A stretch of 37,238 nt of DNA from Xanthobacteraceae bacterium (lineage in GTDB: Bacteria; Pseudomonadota; Alphaproteobacteria; Rhizobiales; Xanthobacteraceae). Within the stretch, counting starts at the first letter, position 1, and the number at the start of each line of letters is the position of its first letter. The notes under the pieces are model-generated. The model saw only the letters and a list, made by a program, of their open reading frames with translations, was not told the DNA's origin and ran no database searches. The position numbers were made by a program, and so were the translations under genes. The stretch spans positions 1 to 37,238 of the forward strand of contig JASHPU010000276.1 in assembly GCA_030037885.1 (NCBI GenBank), given 5' to 3'. Positions 1 to 7,875 of the stretch are shown here, piece by piece.

Positions 1-116
1 ACCGCCTCGACAAACAGCCGGTTGTCCTTGGCGGTCACTCCAACGTGACCCTGCCGCCCCGGCAGCACATCCTTGATCCTGTCCCATTGATCATCCCGAA
101 GGGCATAGCGGCGCAT
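1..116 (-). CDS. IS5-family transposase, N-terminal fragment
   Basis: The minus-strand reading from the ATG at 116 begins MRRYALRDDQWDRIKDVLPG and continues QGHVGVTAKDNRLFVEAV. This matches the start of the DUF4096 (helix-turn-helix-like) N-terminal domain of IS5/IS1031-type DDE transposases. Only 38 codons are inside the window, so the catalytic DDE domain is not visible and I cannot say whether the gene is intact. The role would be cut-and-paste movement of its own element. The family is clear from the N-terminal pattern; the subgroup is not. Confidence 0.75.
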   Translation of the reverse strand, partial: MRRYALRDDQWDRIKDVLPGRQGHVGVTAKDNRLFVEA

Positions 117-177
117 CTGTCAGCTCCGAATCAGCTGACACCCTAGGAATCACGCCGTAATGTCCTTGGGAATCCTC
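1..177 (-). mobile_element. IS5-type insertion sequence, one end only (cut by window edge)
   Basis: The first 116 bases encode, on the minus strand, the N-terminus of an IS5-type transposase. The next ~60 bases are the non-coding tip of the element. A 7-bp inverted repeat (GTCAGCT at 119-125, AGCTGAC at 133-139) lies just upstream of the transposase start. The outer boundary is inferred near 177, where the sequence becomes TCCTC-TAATT-GAGGA and the stop of the neighbouring exporter follows at 194. The other end of the element is outside the window, so terminal repeats and target duplication cannot be checked. Confidence 0.6.
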
Positions 178-193
178 TAATTGAGGACAGGCC

Positions 194-1774
194 CTAGTCG
201 GCGGCGGTTTCGTGGGCGCGCATCGGCCCGTGCAGCGGACGTTCCTCGACCGCCAACAAGCAGCAGAACGAAATGCCCAGGCAGATCGCGGCGGCGATAA
301 ACACCCAGTGAAACGCCGGGCCTAGATCGCCGTGTCCGGCGGCAAGCTCGTCCAGCGTCATCACCGAGCCTCCAGCAACGCCGCCCAGCACGATGGCACC
401 GAACACGGCAACCACGATGGCGCCGCCGAGCGTGCGAAAAAAATTCAGGGTGCCGGTTGCGGTGCCGAGCTGATGCGGCTTCACCACATTCTGCATCACG
501 ATGGTGCTGACCGGGTACATCGGCCCCAGCCCGCAGCCGATTACGAACAGGAGGCCGACCACCTCGGCGAGCGTATGGGCTGCCGGATCGATGGCCAGTA
601 CGCCGAGCATAGCCACCGCGACCACGAGCCCGCCAAGCGGCACACGCATGTAATGCCTGATGCGCACGATGAACCTGGTCGAAATCAGTGAGCCGAGCGT
701 GGCGCCGCCCATATAGGCGATCAGCGCCAGCCCGGAGAGGCTCGCCGAGACGCCGAGCACGGTCTGGCAGTACAGCGGCATGTAGATGGTGACGCCGATC
801 ACGGTGCCAATCGAAAAGAACGCCGCAACCGTCATGGCGCTGGTGACGCGCCCGTGCAGGATCGCCAGCGGGATGAACGGTTCGCGCGCTGACAATAACC
901 GCAGCGCGAACAGAACCCACAGCGCGGCGGAACAGCCAAGCAGCGCGATCATGCGTGATGAAGTCCACGAATAGTGCGTGCCGCCGAGGCTCAGCGCCAG
1001 CATCAGCGCCAGCGCCGCGCCGACCATCAGCACTGCGCCGATCACGTCGAGCCGATGCGGCCGGTCGTTGCGCGGCAGGCGGCGCAACGCGCGTTCGGTC
1101 ATGACCAGCGCGACAACGCCAAGCGGCACGTTGATCCAGAAAATGAACGACCAGTGCAGATGGTCGGTTAAGAGCCCGCCGAGCACCGGGCCCAAAATGC
1201 TGGCGCTCATGAACATGATCGAGGTGCGGCCCTGCACCACCGGCCGTTCGCGCGGCGACAGCAAGTCGGCGATGATGGTCTGGGCGATCGGCAGCAGGCC
1301 GCCGCCGCCGATGCCCTGCAGCCCGCGGGAGAGAACCAGCGCCCAAAGGCTCGGCGCCAGCGCGCAGGCGATCGACCCGAGAATGAAAATGCCGATGGCG
1401 AGCAGAAGGACGGCGCGGCGGCCGTAAATGTCCGAGAGTTTGCCGAACAGCGGCGTGGTCGCCGTCAATGCCAGCAGATAGGCGGTAATGACCCAGGACA
1501 GGTCATCGACGTTGCCCAAACTCTTGCCGATGGCGGGCAGCGCCGGTGCGACGATGGTCTGTTCCAGCGCCGACAGGAACATGGCAAGCATGATTCCGGC
1601 GACGATGGCGCGGATGGTGGCATGATCGAGCGGCGCAGCGCGCGCCGGCTGCGCCAACTCATCCGTTTGGGCCGGTTCCAGCCTGCCAAGCTGCGCGCGC
1701 GCAGGACGCATCGTCCCACGCACAGAATCGGCGGCGATGGCGGATGCATGCCTACGGGGCGCGTCGCTGGTCAT
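194..1774 (-). CDS. MFS transporter, DHA2 (EmrB/QacA) drug exporter family, 14 TM
   Basis: An inner-membrane proton-coupled multidrug exporter of 526 residues, the usual length for the 14-TM DHA2 family. After ~50 polar N-terminal residues, TM1 carries the family motif LEQTIVAPALP (70-80; usual form LDxTIVNVALP). Motif A follows, GKLSDIYGRR (111-120), and the antiporter motif C, GPVLGG, is at 195-200. The start at 1774 has no convincing ribosome-binding site. An internal ATG at 1711 (residue 22) is possible and would shorten only the polar tail. No regulator or membrane-fusion (EmrA/HlyD) gene is adjacent, so it may act alone. Its 3' end lies about 17 bases from the insertion-sequence tip, so the IS may have removed whatever lay downstream. 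Substrate unknown. Confidence 0.93.
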   Translation of the reverse strand: MTSDAPRRHASAIAADSVRGTMRPARAQLGRLEPAQTDELAQPARAAPLDHATIRAIVAGIMLAMFLSALEQTIVAPALPAIGKSLGNVDDLSWVITAYLLALTATTPLFGKLSDIYGRRAVLLLAIGIFILGSIACALAPSLWALVLSRGLQGIGGGGLLPIAQTIIADLLSPRERPVVQGRTSIMFMSASILGPVLGGLLTDHLHWSFIFWINVPLGVVALVMTERALRRLPRNDRPHRLDVIGAVLMVGAALALMLALSLGGTHYSWTSSRMIALLGCSAALWVLFALRLLSAREPFIPLAILHGRVTSAMTVAAFFSIGTVIGVTIYMPLYCQTVLGVSASLSGLALIAYMGGATLGSLISTRFIVRIRHYMRVPLGGLVVAVAMLGVLAIDPAAHTLAEVVGLLFVIGCGLGPMYPVSTIVMQNVVKPHQLGTATGTLNFFRTLGGAIVVAVFGAIVLGGVAGGSVMTLDELAAGHGDLGPAFHWVFIAAAICLGISFCCLLAVEERPLHGPMRAHETAAD

Positions 1775-2061
1775 TTTTGGCTGACAACATCCACGGCACT
1801 ATGGCGAGCAATGGCTTTTTGCGCGCAATTGCCTCCACTTGGCCGGCGCGGCGAGGCAATGCAACTGCCTCGATTGCAAGGCTGGCCGCCATTTGTGACG
1901 GGGCACGCAGGCGGCCGGCGAGTTTTGTGGGCTGCAAGTGCCGCAGCGAAGGTCGGCGTCGCCCGAAACGACTCTTTAAACATACCTACGCGAAATCGGC
2001 CGGCGCGGAAACCGCGCATTCCGCCCGGCATTGTTGCGATGAAGGTGGGGCTTGCGCCGCG
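1775..2061. other. Intergenic region upstream of the exporter
   Basis: About 290 bases between the exporter start and the next likely start. Open frames cross it, but their translations show no domain and look like GC-rich noise. The frame of the following gene is open back to 1744, so that gene could begin earlier. I see no clear promoter, hairpin or operator. Confidence 0.4.
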
Positions 2062-2658
2062 ATGCACGAAATTGCCGGCTTGTTGGCAAAACTTAAGCAG
2101 ATCGCAGGCGGGCGGTGCTGCTGCGAGGAGCGCAGCGCGCGCGCCGCAGCACTGGTCAATGCCTTCAGCACGGCACTTTATGAGCGCCTCGGCATCGAAA
2201 CATCGAACCGGCCGAGCAGCACTGCAAAGTCAAAGGCGGACCAAACCCTCGTTGAGCTGCGTCGGCAGATTCTCGCGGTGGAGGCGCGGCGCGGCGAACC
2301 GTTGCGAACGGCATTCACAGCGGCCCGACACCGGGTAGAGATGGAACGGCGGGTGCTTGCGGGCCGCATCGTCGCCGAGGTCGCTTCCCCGCCGCTATCA
2401 CTGCACGACGTCGATGTGCAGCCTCGGTCAAACGCGCCGAGCACGTCGGCGAGCCTGGATCGGCAGTTGCTTGGCACCATGCATCAGCGACTCGCGGAAC
2501 GGGAGCAGATTACGCGCAGTCGCGCCGCGATCGAGGATTCGCTTCGCTTACTTGGACTCTATACGCCGGAAGCCCCGCCGACCTCCCCGCGGCGAGAAGC
2601 TCATCGGCGCGCGCCCCGCGCCCGCTTGGGCAGTCGCAGCGGCCAACTCACGATGTGA
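2062..2658 (+). CDS. Unrecognised helical protein
   Basis: A 198-codon frame beginning [18 protein letters not shown] do not recognise a family. It has no signal peptide or membrane segment. It is rich in Ala, Arg, Glu and Leu with long stretches likely to be helical (residues ~70-115 and ~145-175), and it ends in a basic, Pro/Arg-rich tail. The frame is open upstream to an ATG at 1744, but the extra part is low-quality sequence, so I prefer the start at 2062. Its last 58 bases overlap the 3' end of the convergent ycgN-like gene. The true end of the useful protein may therefore be earlier, or the frame may not be a gene at all. The helical bias of the middle is the main argument for it. Confidence 0.4.
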   Translation: MHEIAGLLAKLKQIAGGRCCCEERSARAAALVNAFSTALYERLGIETSNRPSSTAKSKADQTLVELRRQILAVEARRGEPLRTAFTAARHRVEMERRVLAGRIVAEVASPPLSLHDVDVQPRSNAPSTSASLDRQLLGTMHQRLAEREQITRSRAAIEDSLRLLGLYTPEAPPTSPRREAHRRAPRARLGSRSGQLTM

Positions 2659-3110
2659 TCTTCCAGCATCTCGTCAGGCACCTGCGTTTCGCTCGCCCCT
2701 ACCCGGCCGCGCACCGACACTCCGGCGGCGTGGACGGTCTGCGGATCGCCCGATACCAGCGGATGCCACCAATATAGATCCTTGCCCTCCGCGAGCAGTA
2801 CATAGGCGCAGGACGGCGGCAGCCAGGTGATGGTCTTGAGGCTCTCAGGCGTCAGCCGCACGCAGTCATCGACCTGGTCGAGGCGGTGGGCATAATCGCG
2901 GCAGCGGCAGGTTTGCCCGTCCAACAGCCGGCAGCCGACATCGGTGTAGAAAGTGCGGTCAGTGCCCTCCTCTTCGAGCTTGTTCAGGCAGCACTTGCCG
3001 CAACCGTCGCACAGGCTTTCCCACTCGGAATCCGTCATTTGCTCCAACGACTTGCGCCGCCAGAACGGAACGTCTTCGGCGCCGCCGCGTTGATTGCCGT
3101 CGGTTGCCAT
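2601..3110 (-). CDS. ycgN: YcgN/UPF0260 cysteine-cluster protein
   Basis: A 169-residue cytoplasmic protein of the YcgN family (CxxCxxCC zinc/iron-chelating domain). The cluster CDGCGKCC is at residues 34-41, followed by further cysteines at 60, 68, 70, 83 and 101. Other family marks are the [11 protein letters not shown] segment (96-106) and the WWHPLVSGD segment (114-122). The biochemical role of the family is unknown; metal or Fe-S binding is inferred from the cysteines. The frame extends upstream to 3215, but the ATG at 3110 fits the family start better. It is divergent from the penicillin-binding protein gene with 225 bases between the two starts, and its 3' end overlaps the convergent frame ending at 2658. 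Confidence 0.9.
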   Translation of the reverse strand: MATDGNQRGGAEDVPFWRRKSLEQMTDSEWESLCDGCGKCCLNKLEEEGTDRTFYTDVGCRLLDGQTCRCRDYAHRLDQVDDCVRLTPESLKTITWLPPSCAYVLLAEGKDLYWWHPLVSGDPQTVHAAGVSVRGRVGASETQVPDEMLEDHIVSWPLRLPKRARGARR

Positions 3111-3335
3111 CTTGTTCCCGGCCGAATCCTGACTTTGCACCCGTTCCCTTGCTATGGGCGGCCTAATACCCCCGATGCCAACGATCTTTAAGCCAAATTT
3201 GCCCCCAATTTCCATTCACCATACCGCGCTCAGGCGCTGGCCGCGCGCGGGCGAACGGGTAAATCCTGGTCGCGAGAGCCTTTGTCGGCTAGATAACAGG
3301 CGTCAGCGCGGAGCCCGTAGCCGGAGCGTGCAATC

Positions 3336-5588
3336 GTGACCGACATGTTTCCCGATCCGGGCGACAATTGGCGGCCGAAATTCAAGCGGCTGCTGCTCGA
3401 CATCGATGCCCGCATCGATTTCGCGGTGTTCCAGAGCGGCAAGTGGGCGCGCGAAAGCTATGAACGCTTCACCGCCAGGATGGACCGTTTCCATGTCGCC
3501 GGCTGGCGCCGCTGGATTGTGGTCGAGCCGCTGTCGGAGGCCGCGACGCTGGCCATGGGCGGGCTCTTGCTCATGCTGTCACTGTCGCTGGCCGCCTATC
3601 GGCAGACCTCCGAGGGCGACTGGCTGAAGAAATCGGACCTCGCCGTCACCTTCCTCGACCGCTACGGCAACAAGATCGGCACCCGCGGCATCAAGCACAA
3701 CGATTCGGTGCCGCTCGACGAAATGCCCGACCATTTGATCAAGGCGGTGCTGGCAACCGAGGACCGCCGCTTCTACGAACATTACGGCATCGATTTTCTC
3801 GGCACCTTCCGCGCGCTGATCACCAACGCGGAGGCCGGCGGCGTCGTGCAGGGCGGCTCGACGCTCACCCAGCAGCTCGCCAAGAACCTGTTCCTGTCCA
3901 ACGAGCGTACCTACACGCGCAAGATCAACGAAGCGTTCCTCGCCACCTGGCTCGAGGCGCACCTGACCAAGAACGAAATTCTCAAGCTTTATCTTGACCG
4001 CGCCTATCTCGGCGGCGGCGCCTTCGGCGTCGACGCGGCCGCCGAATATTATTTCGGCAAATCGGTGCGCGACGTGACGCTGCCCGAAGCGGCCATGCTC
4101 GCCGGCATGTTCAAGGCGCCGGTGAAATTCTCGCCCCTGGTCAATCTGCCGGCGGCGCGCGCCCGCGCCAACGTCGTACTCGACAATCTGGTCGACGCCG
4201 GCTTCATGACCGAAGGCCAAGTGTACGGCGCCCGCCGCCATCCGGCGACCCCGATCGCTCGGCGCGAGGACGACGCGCCGAACTATTATCTCGACTGGGC
4301 TTTCGACGAGATGCGCCGCCTCGTCGATACCTTTCCGAAATCCGTGACCGACCGCTACTTCGTGGTGCGCACCGCGCTCGACATGGATCTGCAACACTAT
4401 GCCGACCAGGTCGTCGAGACCAATTTGCGCGAGCACGGCCGCGAGTGGGGCGCGAGCCAAGCCGCAGTCGTGGTCGCCGACCTCGACGGCGCGGTCCACG
4501 CCATGGTCGGCGGCCGCGATTACGATGAGAGCCAGTTCAACCGCGCCGCCGACGCCATGCGCCAGCCCGGCTCGTCGTTCAAGCCATACGTCTACGCCAC
4601 CGCGCTCGCCAACGGCTTTAAGCCGACCTCGGTCGTGGTCGACTCGCCGGTCTGCATCGGCAATTGGTGCCCGCACAATTACGAAAACAGCTTCGCGGGC
4701 TCGGTCACGTTGATCGAAGCCCTGACCCGTTCGATCAACGTCATTCCGGTCAAGCTGTCGATTGCGCTGGGCAACGGCAACGCCAAGATCGGCCGCGCCA
4801 AGATCGTCCAGACTGCACGCAACATGGGGATTGTCACGCCCTTGCCCGATACGCCGTCGCTGCCGATCGGCGCCGACGCCGTCACTCCCCTCGAGCACGC
4901 GGTCGCCTACGCCACCTTTCCCAATCTCGGCAAGGCAGTGGTCCCGCACGCCGCGCTCGAAGTGCGCACCGGCACGGGCAAATTGGTGTGGCGTTTCGAC
5001 CGGGACGGTCCCAAACCGCGCCAAGTGCTTAGCCCGCAAGTCGCGCTCGACATGATCAAGATGATGAACTCGGTGGTCGAAAACGGCACCGGCAGACGCG
5101 CCCAGCTCGACGGCATCCCGACCTGCGGCAAGACCGGCACCACCAATGATTGGCGCGACGGCTGGTTCGTCGGCTACACCGGTAATTTCGTCGCCGCGGT
5201 CTGGATGGGCAACGACGACTTCACATCGACCAAACACATGACCGGCGGCACGCTGCCGGCGATGACCTGGCACGACATCATGACGTATGCGAATCAGGGC
5301 GTCGAGTTGCGGCAGCTGCCCGGATTGCCGGTTCCGCAGCATGTAGCAACGGTTGCGGAGGTTTCGGCTCAGGCCGGCGAGGAACCGCACCCAGCGCTGC
5401 TCACGCGCAAGGCGACGCTAGTTCTGACGCATCTTGAGCAGCTCCTTGATGAGGCCGACCATGCCCTCGCAGCGCAGCCGGCGCACGCGACGCTCGGCAG
5501 CCTCGATGGCGGCGCCGCCGCGACGCATGCCGATACGCTCGCCGCTGCCGCCGACCAGAAAGCAGCGCCGGCCTTGCGCGGCGATTGA
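3336..5588 (+). CDS. Bifunctional class A penicillin-binding protein (PBP1A family)
   Basis: A 750-residue inner-membrane enzyme that polymerises lipid II into glycan strands and cross-links the stem peptides. A 67-residue cytoplasmic stretch precedes one TM anchor (~69-89). The GT51 glycosyltransferase domain follows (~115-290), with catalytic Glu142 in TEDRRFYEHYG and the GGSTLTQQLAKN motif at 174-185. The transpeptidase domain (~375-650) has all three active-site motifs: SSFK with Ser413, SIN at 466-468 and KTG at 599-601. The last ~75 residues are an Ala-rich tail without a known domain. The start is a GTG with GGAG about 9 bases upstream; an ATG at 3345 is the alternative. Two membrane-protein genes follow 12 bases downstream and may be co-transcribed. 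Confidence 0.96.
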   Translation: MTDMFPDPGDNWRPKFKRLLLDIDARIDFAVFQSGKWARESYERFTARMDRFHVAGWRRWIVVEPLSEAATLAMGGLLLMLSLSLAAYRQTSEGDWLKKSDLAVTFLDRYGNKIGTRGIKHNDSVPLDEMPDHLIKAVLATEDRRFYEHYGIDFLGTFRALITNAEAGGVVQGGSTLTQQLAKNLFLSNERTYTRKINEAFLATWLEAHLTKNEILKLYLDRAYLGGGAFGVDAAAEYYFGKSVRDVTLPEAAMLAGMFKAPVKFSPLVNLPAARARANVVLDNLVDAGFMTEGQVYGARRHPATPIARREDDAPNYYLDWAFDEMRRLVDTFPKSVTDRYFVVRTALDMDLQHYADQVVETNLREHGREWGASQAAVVVADLDGAVHAMVGGRDYDESQFNRAADAMRQPGSSFKPYVYATALANGFKPTSVVVDSPVCIGNWCPHNYENSFAGSVTLIEALTRSINVIPVKLSIALGNGNAKIGRAKIVQTARNMGIVTPLPDTPSLPIGADAVTPLEHAVAYATFPNLGKAVVPHAALEVRTGTGKLVWRFDRDGPKPRQVLSPQVALDMIKMMNSVVENGTGRRAQLDGIPTCGKTGTTNDWRDGWFVGYTGNFVAAVWMGNDDFTSTKHMTGGTLPAMTWHDIMTYANQGVELRQLPGLPVPQHVATVAEVSAQAGEEPHPALLTRKATLVLTHLEQLLDEADHALAAQPAHATLGSLDGGAAATHADTLAAAADQKAAPALRGD

Positions 5589-5600
5589 GCGCGCCGCGCC

Positions 5601-6179
5601 ATGCGCCTGCTGTTCGGCACATTTTTCACTTTCGCCCTCGCTGCGATCATCGGGCTCGGCACCACATGGCTGACGCTGACCCGCGGCGTCGCCTTCGGTC
5701 CGCTGACGATCGGCGCCTGGACGGCGTGGCCGAAGAGCGGATCGCAGGACATCGATCCCTATGCGCATGCCGGCATCGCCCGCGACGGCGAGTTGCCGAT
5801 GGGCATCGGCGACGGTGTCGCATTCTATGCCCGCGCCGACGATGCCGGGCATGCTTTCGACGGCCGCTGCAGCTTTGCCGTAAGCGGCATGACCCCACCG
5901 GCGCGTTTTTGGACCGTGTCGCTCTATGACATGCAGGGCGAGCTCGTCGCCAACGCGATCAACCGTCATGGCTTCACCAGCGAGGAGATCGTACGCGACG
6001 CGGACGGCAGCTTCACCATCGCGGTGGCGCCGCTGGCGCGGCCCGGCAACTGGCTGCCGACCGGCGGCATCGAGCGCTTCGTCCTGGTCTGGCGGCTCTA
6101 CGACACGCCAATCGGCGTGGCCGCTACCACGATGAAGGAAGGCCCGATGCCGGCGATAGCGCGAAAGGGCTGCTCATGA
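5601..6179 (+). CDS. DUF1214 domain membrane-anchored protein
   Basis: A 192-residue protein with one hydrophobic N-terminal segment (~3-27) that serves as signal or anchor, then a DUF1214 domain facing the periplasm. Typical features are the FWTVSLYD stretch (~104-111), the NRHG stretch (~121-124) and a C-terminal WRLYDTP. Function of the family is unknown. In many proteobacteria DUF1254 and DUF1214 are fused in one ~450-residue protein; here they are two short, overlapping genes with DUF1214 first. It starts 12 bases after the penicillin-binding protein stop and its own stop overlaps the next start in an ATGA, so the three genes are probably one transcript with translational coupling. A link to the cell envelope is inferred from that. 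Confidence 0.85.
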   Translation: MRLLFGTFFTFALAAIIGLGTTWLTLTRGVAFGPLTIGAWTAWPKSGSQDIDPYAHAGIARDGELPMGIGDGVAFYARADDAGHAFDGRCSFAVSGMTPPARFWTVSLYDMQGELVANAINRHGFTSEEIVRDADGSFTIAVAPLARPGNWLPTGGIERFVLVWRLYDTPIGVAATTMKEGPMPAIARKGCS

Positions 6180-6727
6180 TGCGCTGGCTATTGTGCATTC
6201 TGGGCGGAATCTTGCTGGGCGGTATCGTGCACCTTGCGACGGTGCTGGCGATGCCGCGCGCCGCCAGCCAGGATGCGTATTCGCGGCTGCTGGCCCTGAC
6301 GCCGGTCAATCGTGTCGTGGCGCTGCCGGCGTCTACCGCACGGCATTCGGTGCTGCCGTTCATGGATCCAGCCTTTGCCGTCGCTGTATGCCGCTATGAT
6401 CTGTCCGCCGGCTCGATCAAGCTCAATGCGCCGGTGAGCGAAGCCTATACGTCGGTGACGTTCTACACGCGCAACAGTGTCGCCTATTACGCGATCAACG
6501 ATCGAGCCGCCGGACGCCGTGCCATCGAGCTCGACCTGATGACGCCGGCACAGCACGCCGAGGTGCCCGAGGAAGAGGACGTCACCGCGGCGGATCGTTT
6601 GATCATCGATTCGCCGTCGACGACCGGCCTCATCGTGCTGCGCGCGCTGGGGCCGGAGCCGAGCTTGATGGCCATGGCGCAACGCGCGCTGGCCGCCGCG
6701 CAGTGCCGCAGCCAACCGGTCGAATGA
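6176..6727 (+). CDS. DUF1254 domain membrane-anchored protein
   Basis: A 183-residue partner of the preceding DUF1214 protein. It has an N-terminal hydrophobic segment (~3-26), then a DUF1254-type region with the VNRVVALP (44-51) and PFMDPAFAVAVCRYDL stretches typical of the short form of this family. Function unknown. The start overlaps the upstream stop (ATGA at 6176-6179). The stop at 6725-6727 directly abuts the stop of the convergent lipoprotein gene, with no spacer. Confidence 0.82.
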   Translation: MMRWLLCILGGILLGGIVHLATVLAMPRAASQDAYSRLLALTPVNRVVALPASTARHSVLPFMDPAFAVAVCRYDLSAGSIKLNAPVSEAYTSVTFYTRNSVAYYAINDRAAGRRAIELDLMTPAQHAEVPEEEDVTAADRLIIDSPSTTGLIVLRALGPEPSLMAMAQRALAAAQCRSQPVE

Positions 6728-7507
6728 TCATTCGCCGGATGCCGACAGCGCAACAGCCGGCTCGGGTTGACCGGCAAAATGCGGCGCCACCACCAGATTG
6801 TTTGCCGCAGTCTTCTGCTGCAGCTGCGTGAGCGCCCGATCCACGTCGGCCGCCGCGGCGTCCGGCTCGACAACGGCGAGATGTTCGAGTGCGAACCGAT
6901 AGGAGGCGCAGCGCTCGACCAGCGCATGCTGCACCCAGGCAATCACCAGGGCGTTCTCGCCGATGCGCGCCTGGGCATCCAACGCCTCTGCCGGGCTGAG
7001 ATCGGCAACAGCGTGCATGCTCGCCTGGCGCCGCCGGTCGAGATCGATGACGCGGCGCGCAACGGCGAAGAATGGATCGATGCCCACGATGTCGTCGCGG
7101 ATGTCGTCGGACAATCGGCTGTAGCGTACCGCGGTCGAGCGGACAATAGCCTTCTGTAGATGCGCGTAATAAACGGTGGGATCATCGATCCATAATTCGC
7201 GCCGGAACTTGCGGTCGAGGCCGTACTCGTACACCACCGCGTCCCAGCGCTGCCGATCGTAGGGCGGCTCGATCAGCGGGAATGCGAGGTCGCGCAGCGT
7301 GCGTTCGTCCTCGGTCAGGTGCGCCGCGGAGATCGGTGCGCCGGCCCGTGCGGTAGCCTCCTGCCCGACCCAGGCATGGATGTCGTCGCTGCCAAGTGAC
7401 GGCTTCAACCTGCCGAAATCGCCGACGCTGGAACAACCCGCCAGCGCGACGCCGAGCAGCGCCGCGATCGGCCATGCGCATTCGCAGCGACGGGAGCTCG
7501 GCGACAT
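6728..7507 (-). CDS. Putative lipoprotein of unknown function
   Basis: A 259-residue secreted protein with a lipoprotein signal peptide: basic start, hydrophobic stretch (13-23) and lipobox LAGC with Cys25 as the expected lipidation site. The rest is largely helical and acidic/basic mixed, with a conserved-looking core around FPLIEPPYDRQRWDAVVYEY (76-95). I recognise no named domain. It is predicted to sit in the periplasm, attached to the inner or outer membrane. The 63-codon gene upstream ends 15 bases before its start, so the two are likely one operon. It converges with the DUF1254 gene with zero spacing. Confidence 0.8.
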   Translation of the reverse strand: MSPSSRRCECAWPIAALLGVALAGCSSVGDFGRLKPSLGSDDIHAWVGQEATARAGAPISAAHLTEDERTLRDLAFPLIEPPYDRQRWDAVVYEYGLDRKFRRELWIDDPTVYYAHLQKAIVRSTAVRYSRLSDDIRDDIVGIDPFFAVARRVIDLDRRRQASMHAVADLSPAEALDAQARIGENALVIAWVQHALVERCASYRFALEHLAVVEPDAAAADVDRALTQLQQKTAANNLVVAPHFAGQPEPAVALSASGE

Positions 7508-7522
7508 GGGATCAAGCCGCCG

Positions 7523-7714
7523 CTATCGGCGTCTCATGCGTCGGCGCCCGCCGCTGTCGGCGGGCGGATTCGTACGCGGCTCCTCAGCCGAAGAATCCGC
7601 GTAACGCTCGATGCGCACCACCGGCAGAATGATGATCGTCGCGGATTCGTCCGTGCCGCTGCGGCCGAAGCGCACGATGCGCCCATCGTCGGGAAACTTG
7701 ATGACGTTGCCCAC
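7523..7714 (-). CDS. Small conserved-looking protein, 63 aa
   Basis: A short protein beginning GNVIKFPDDGRIVRFGRSG. The N-terminal xNVxKFP pattern is common in small alphaproteobacterial proteins of unknown function. The middle TIIILPVVRIERY is beta-like and the tail is Pro/Arg-rich. The start is a GTG with AGAGGA about 9 bases upstream, which supports translation. It lies 15 bases before the lipoprotein gene on the same strand and probably shares its transcript. No function can be assigned. Confidence 0.6.
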   Translation of the reverse strand: MGNVIKFPDDGRIVRFGRSGTDESATIIILPVVRIERYADSSAEEPRTNPPADSGGRRRMRRR

Positions 7715-7796
7715 CAGCCACTGTCCTCTGACGACCGTTGTCGCGGATCCCCCGATCCAGCGTTGCGGCGTCCCGCGGATTAAGTGGCATGCAAGG

Positions 7797-7811
7797 TTAA
7801 CGCTCCGCTAA
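7797..7811. promoter_or_regulatory. CtrA-like box (TTAA-N7-CTAA)
   Basis: TTAACGCTCCGCTAA, one base away from the CtrA consensus TTAA-N7-TTAA. It lies in the 161-bp divergent region between the 63-aa gene (start 7714) and the DUF2336 gene (start 7876), 64 bases before the latter. A further TTAA occurs at 7780-7783. The same one-base departure is seen in the box at 10961-10975. CtrA binding is inference only. Confidence 0.3.
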
Positions 7812-7875
7812 CGCGCAGCACCTAGGCTGGAACGCGAAACAAACGGCCGCGTCCCTGTTACGATCGGGTAAGACG

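Noticed and set aside
3579-5390. A 603-codon minus-strand frame inside the penicillin-binding protein gene.
   Set aside because: It is antisense to a gene with all GT51 and transpeptidase motifs; its translation shows the repetitive composition of a GC-rich antisense frame and no domain.
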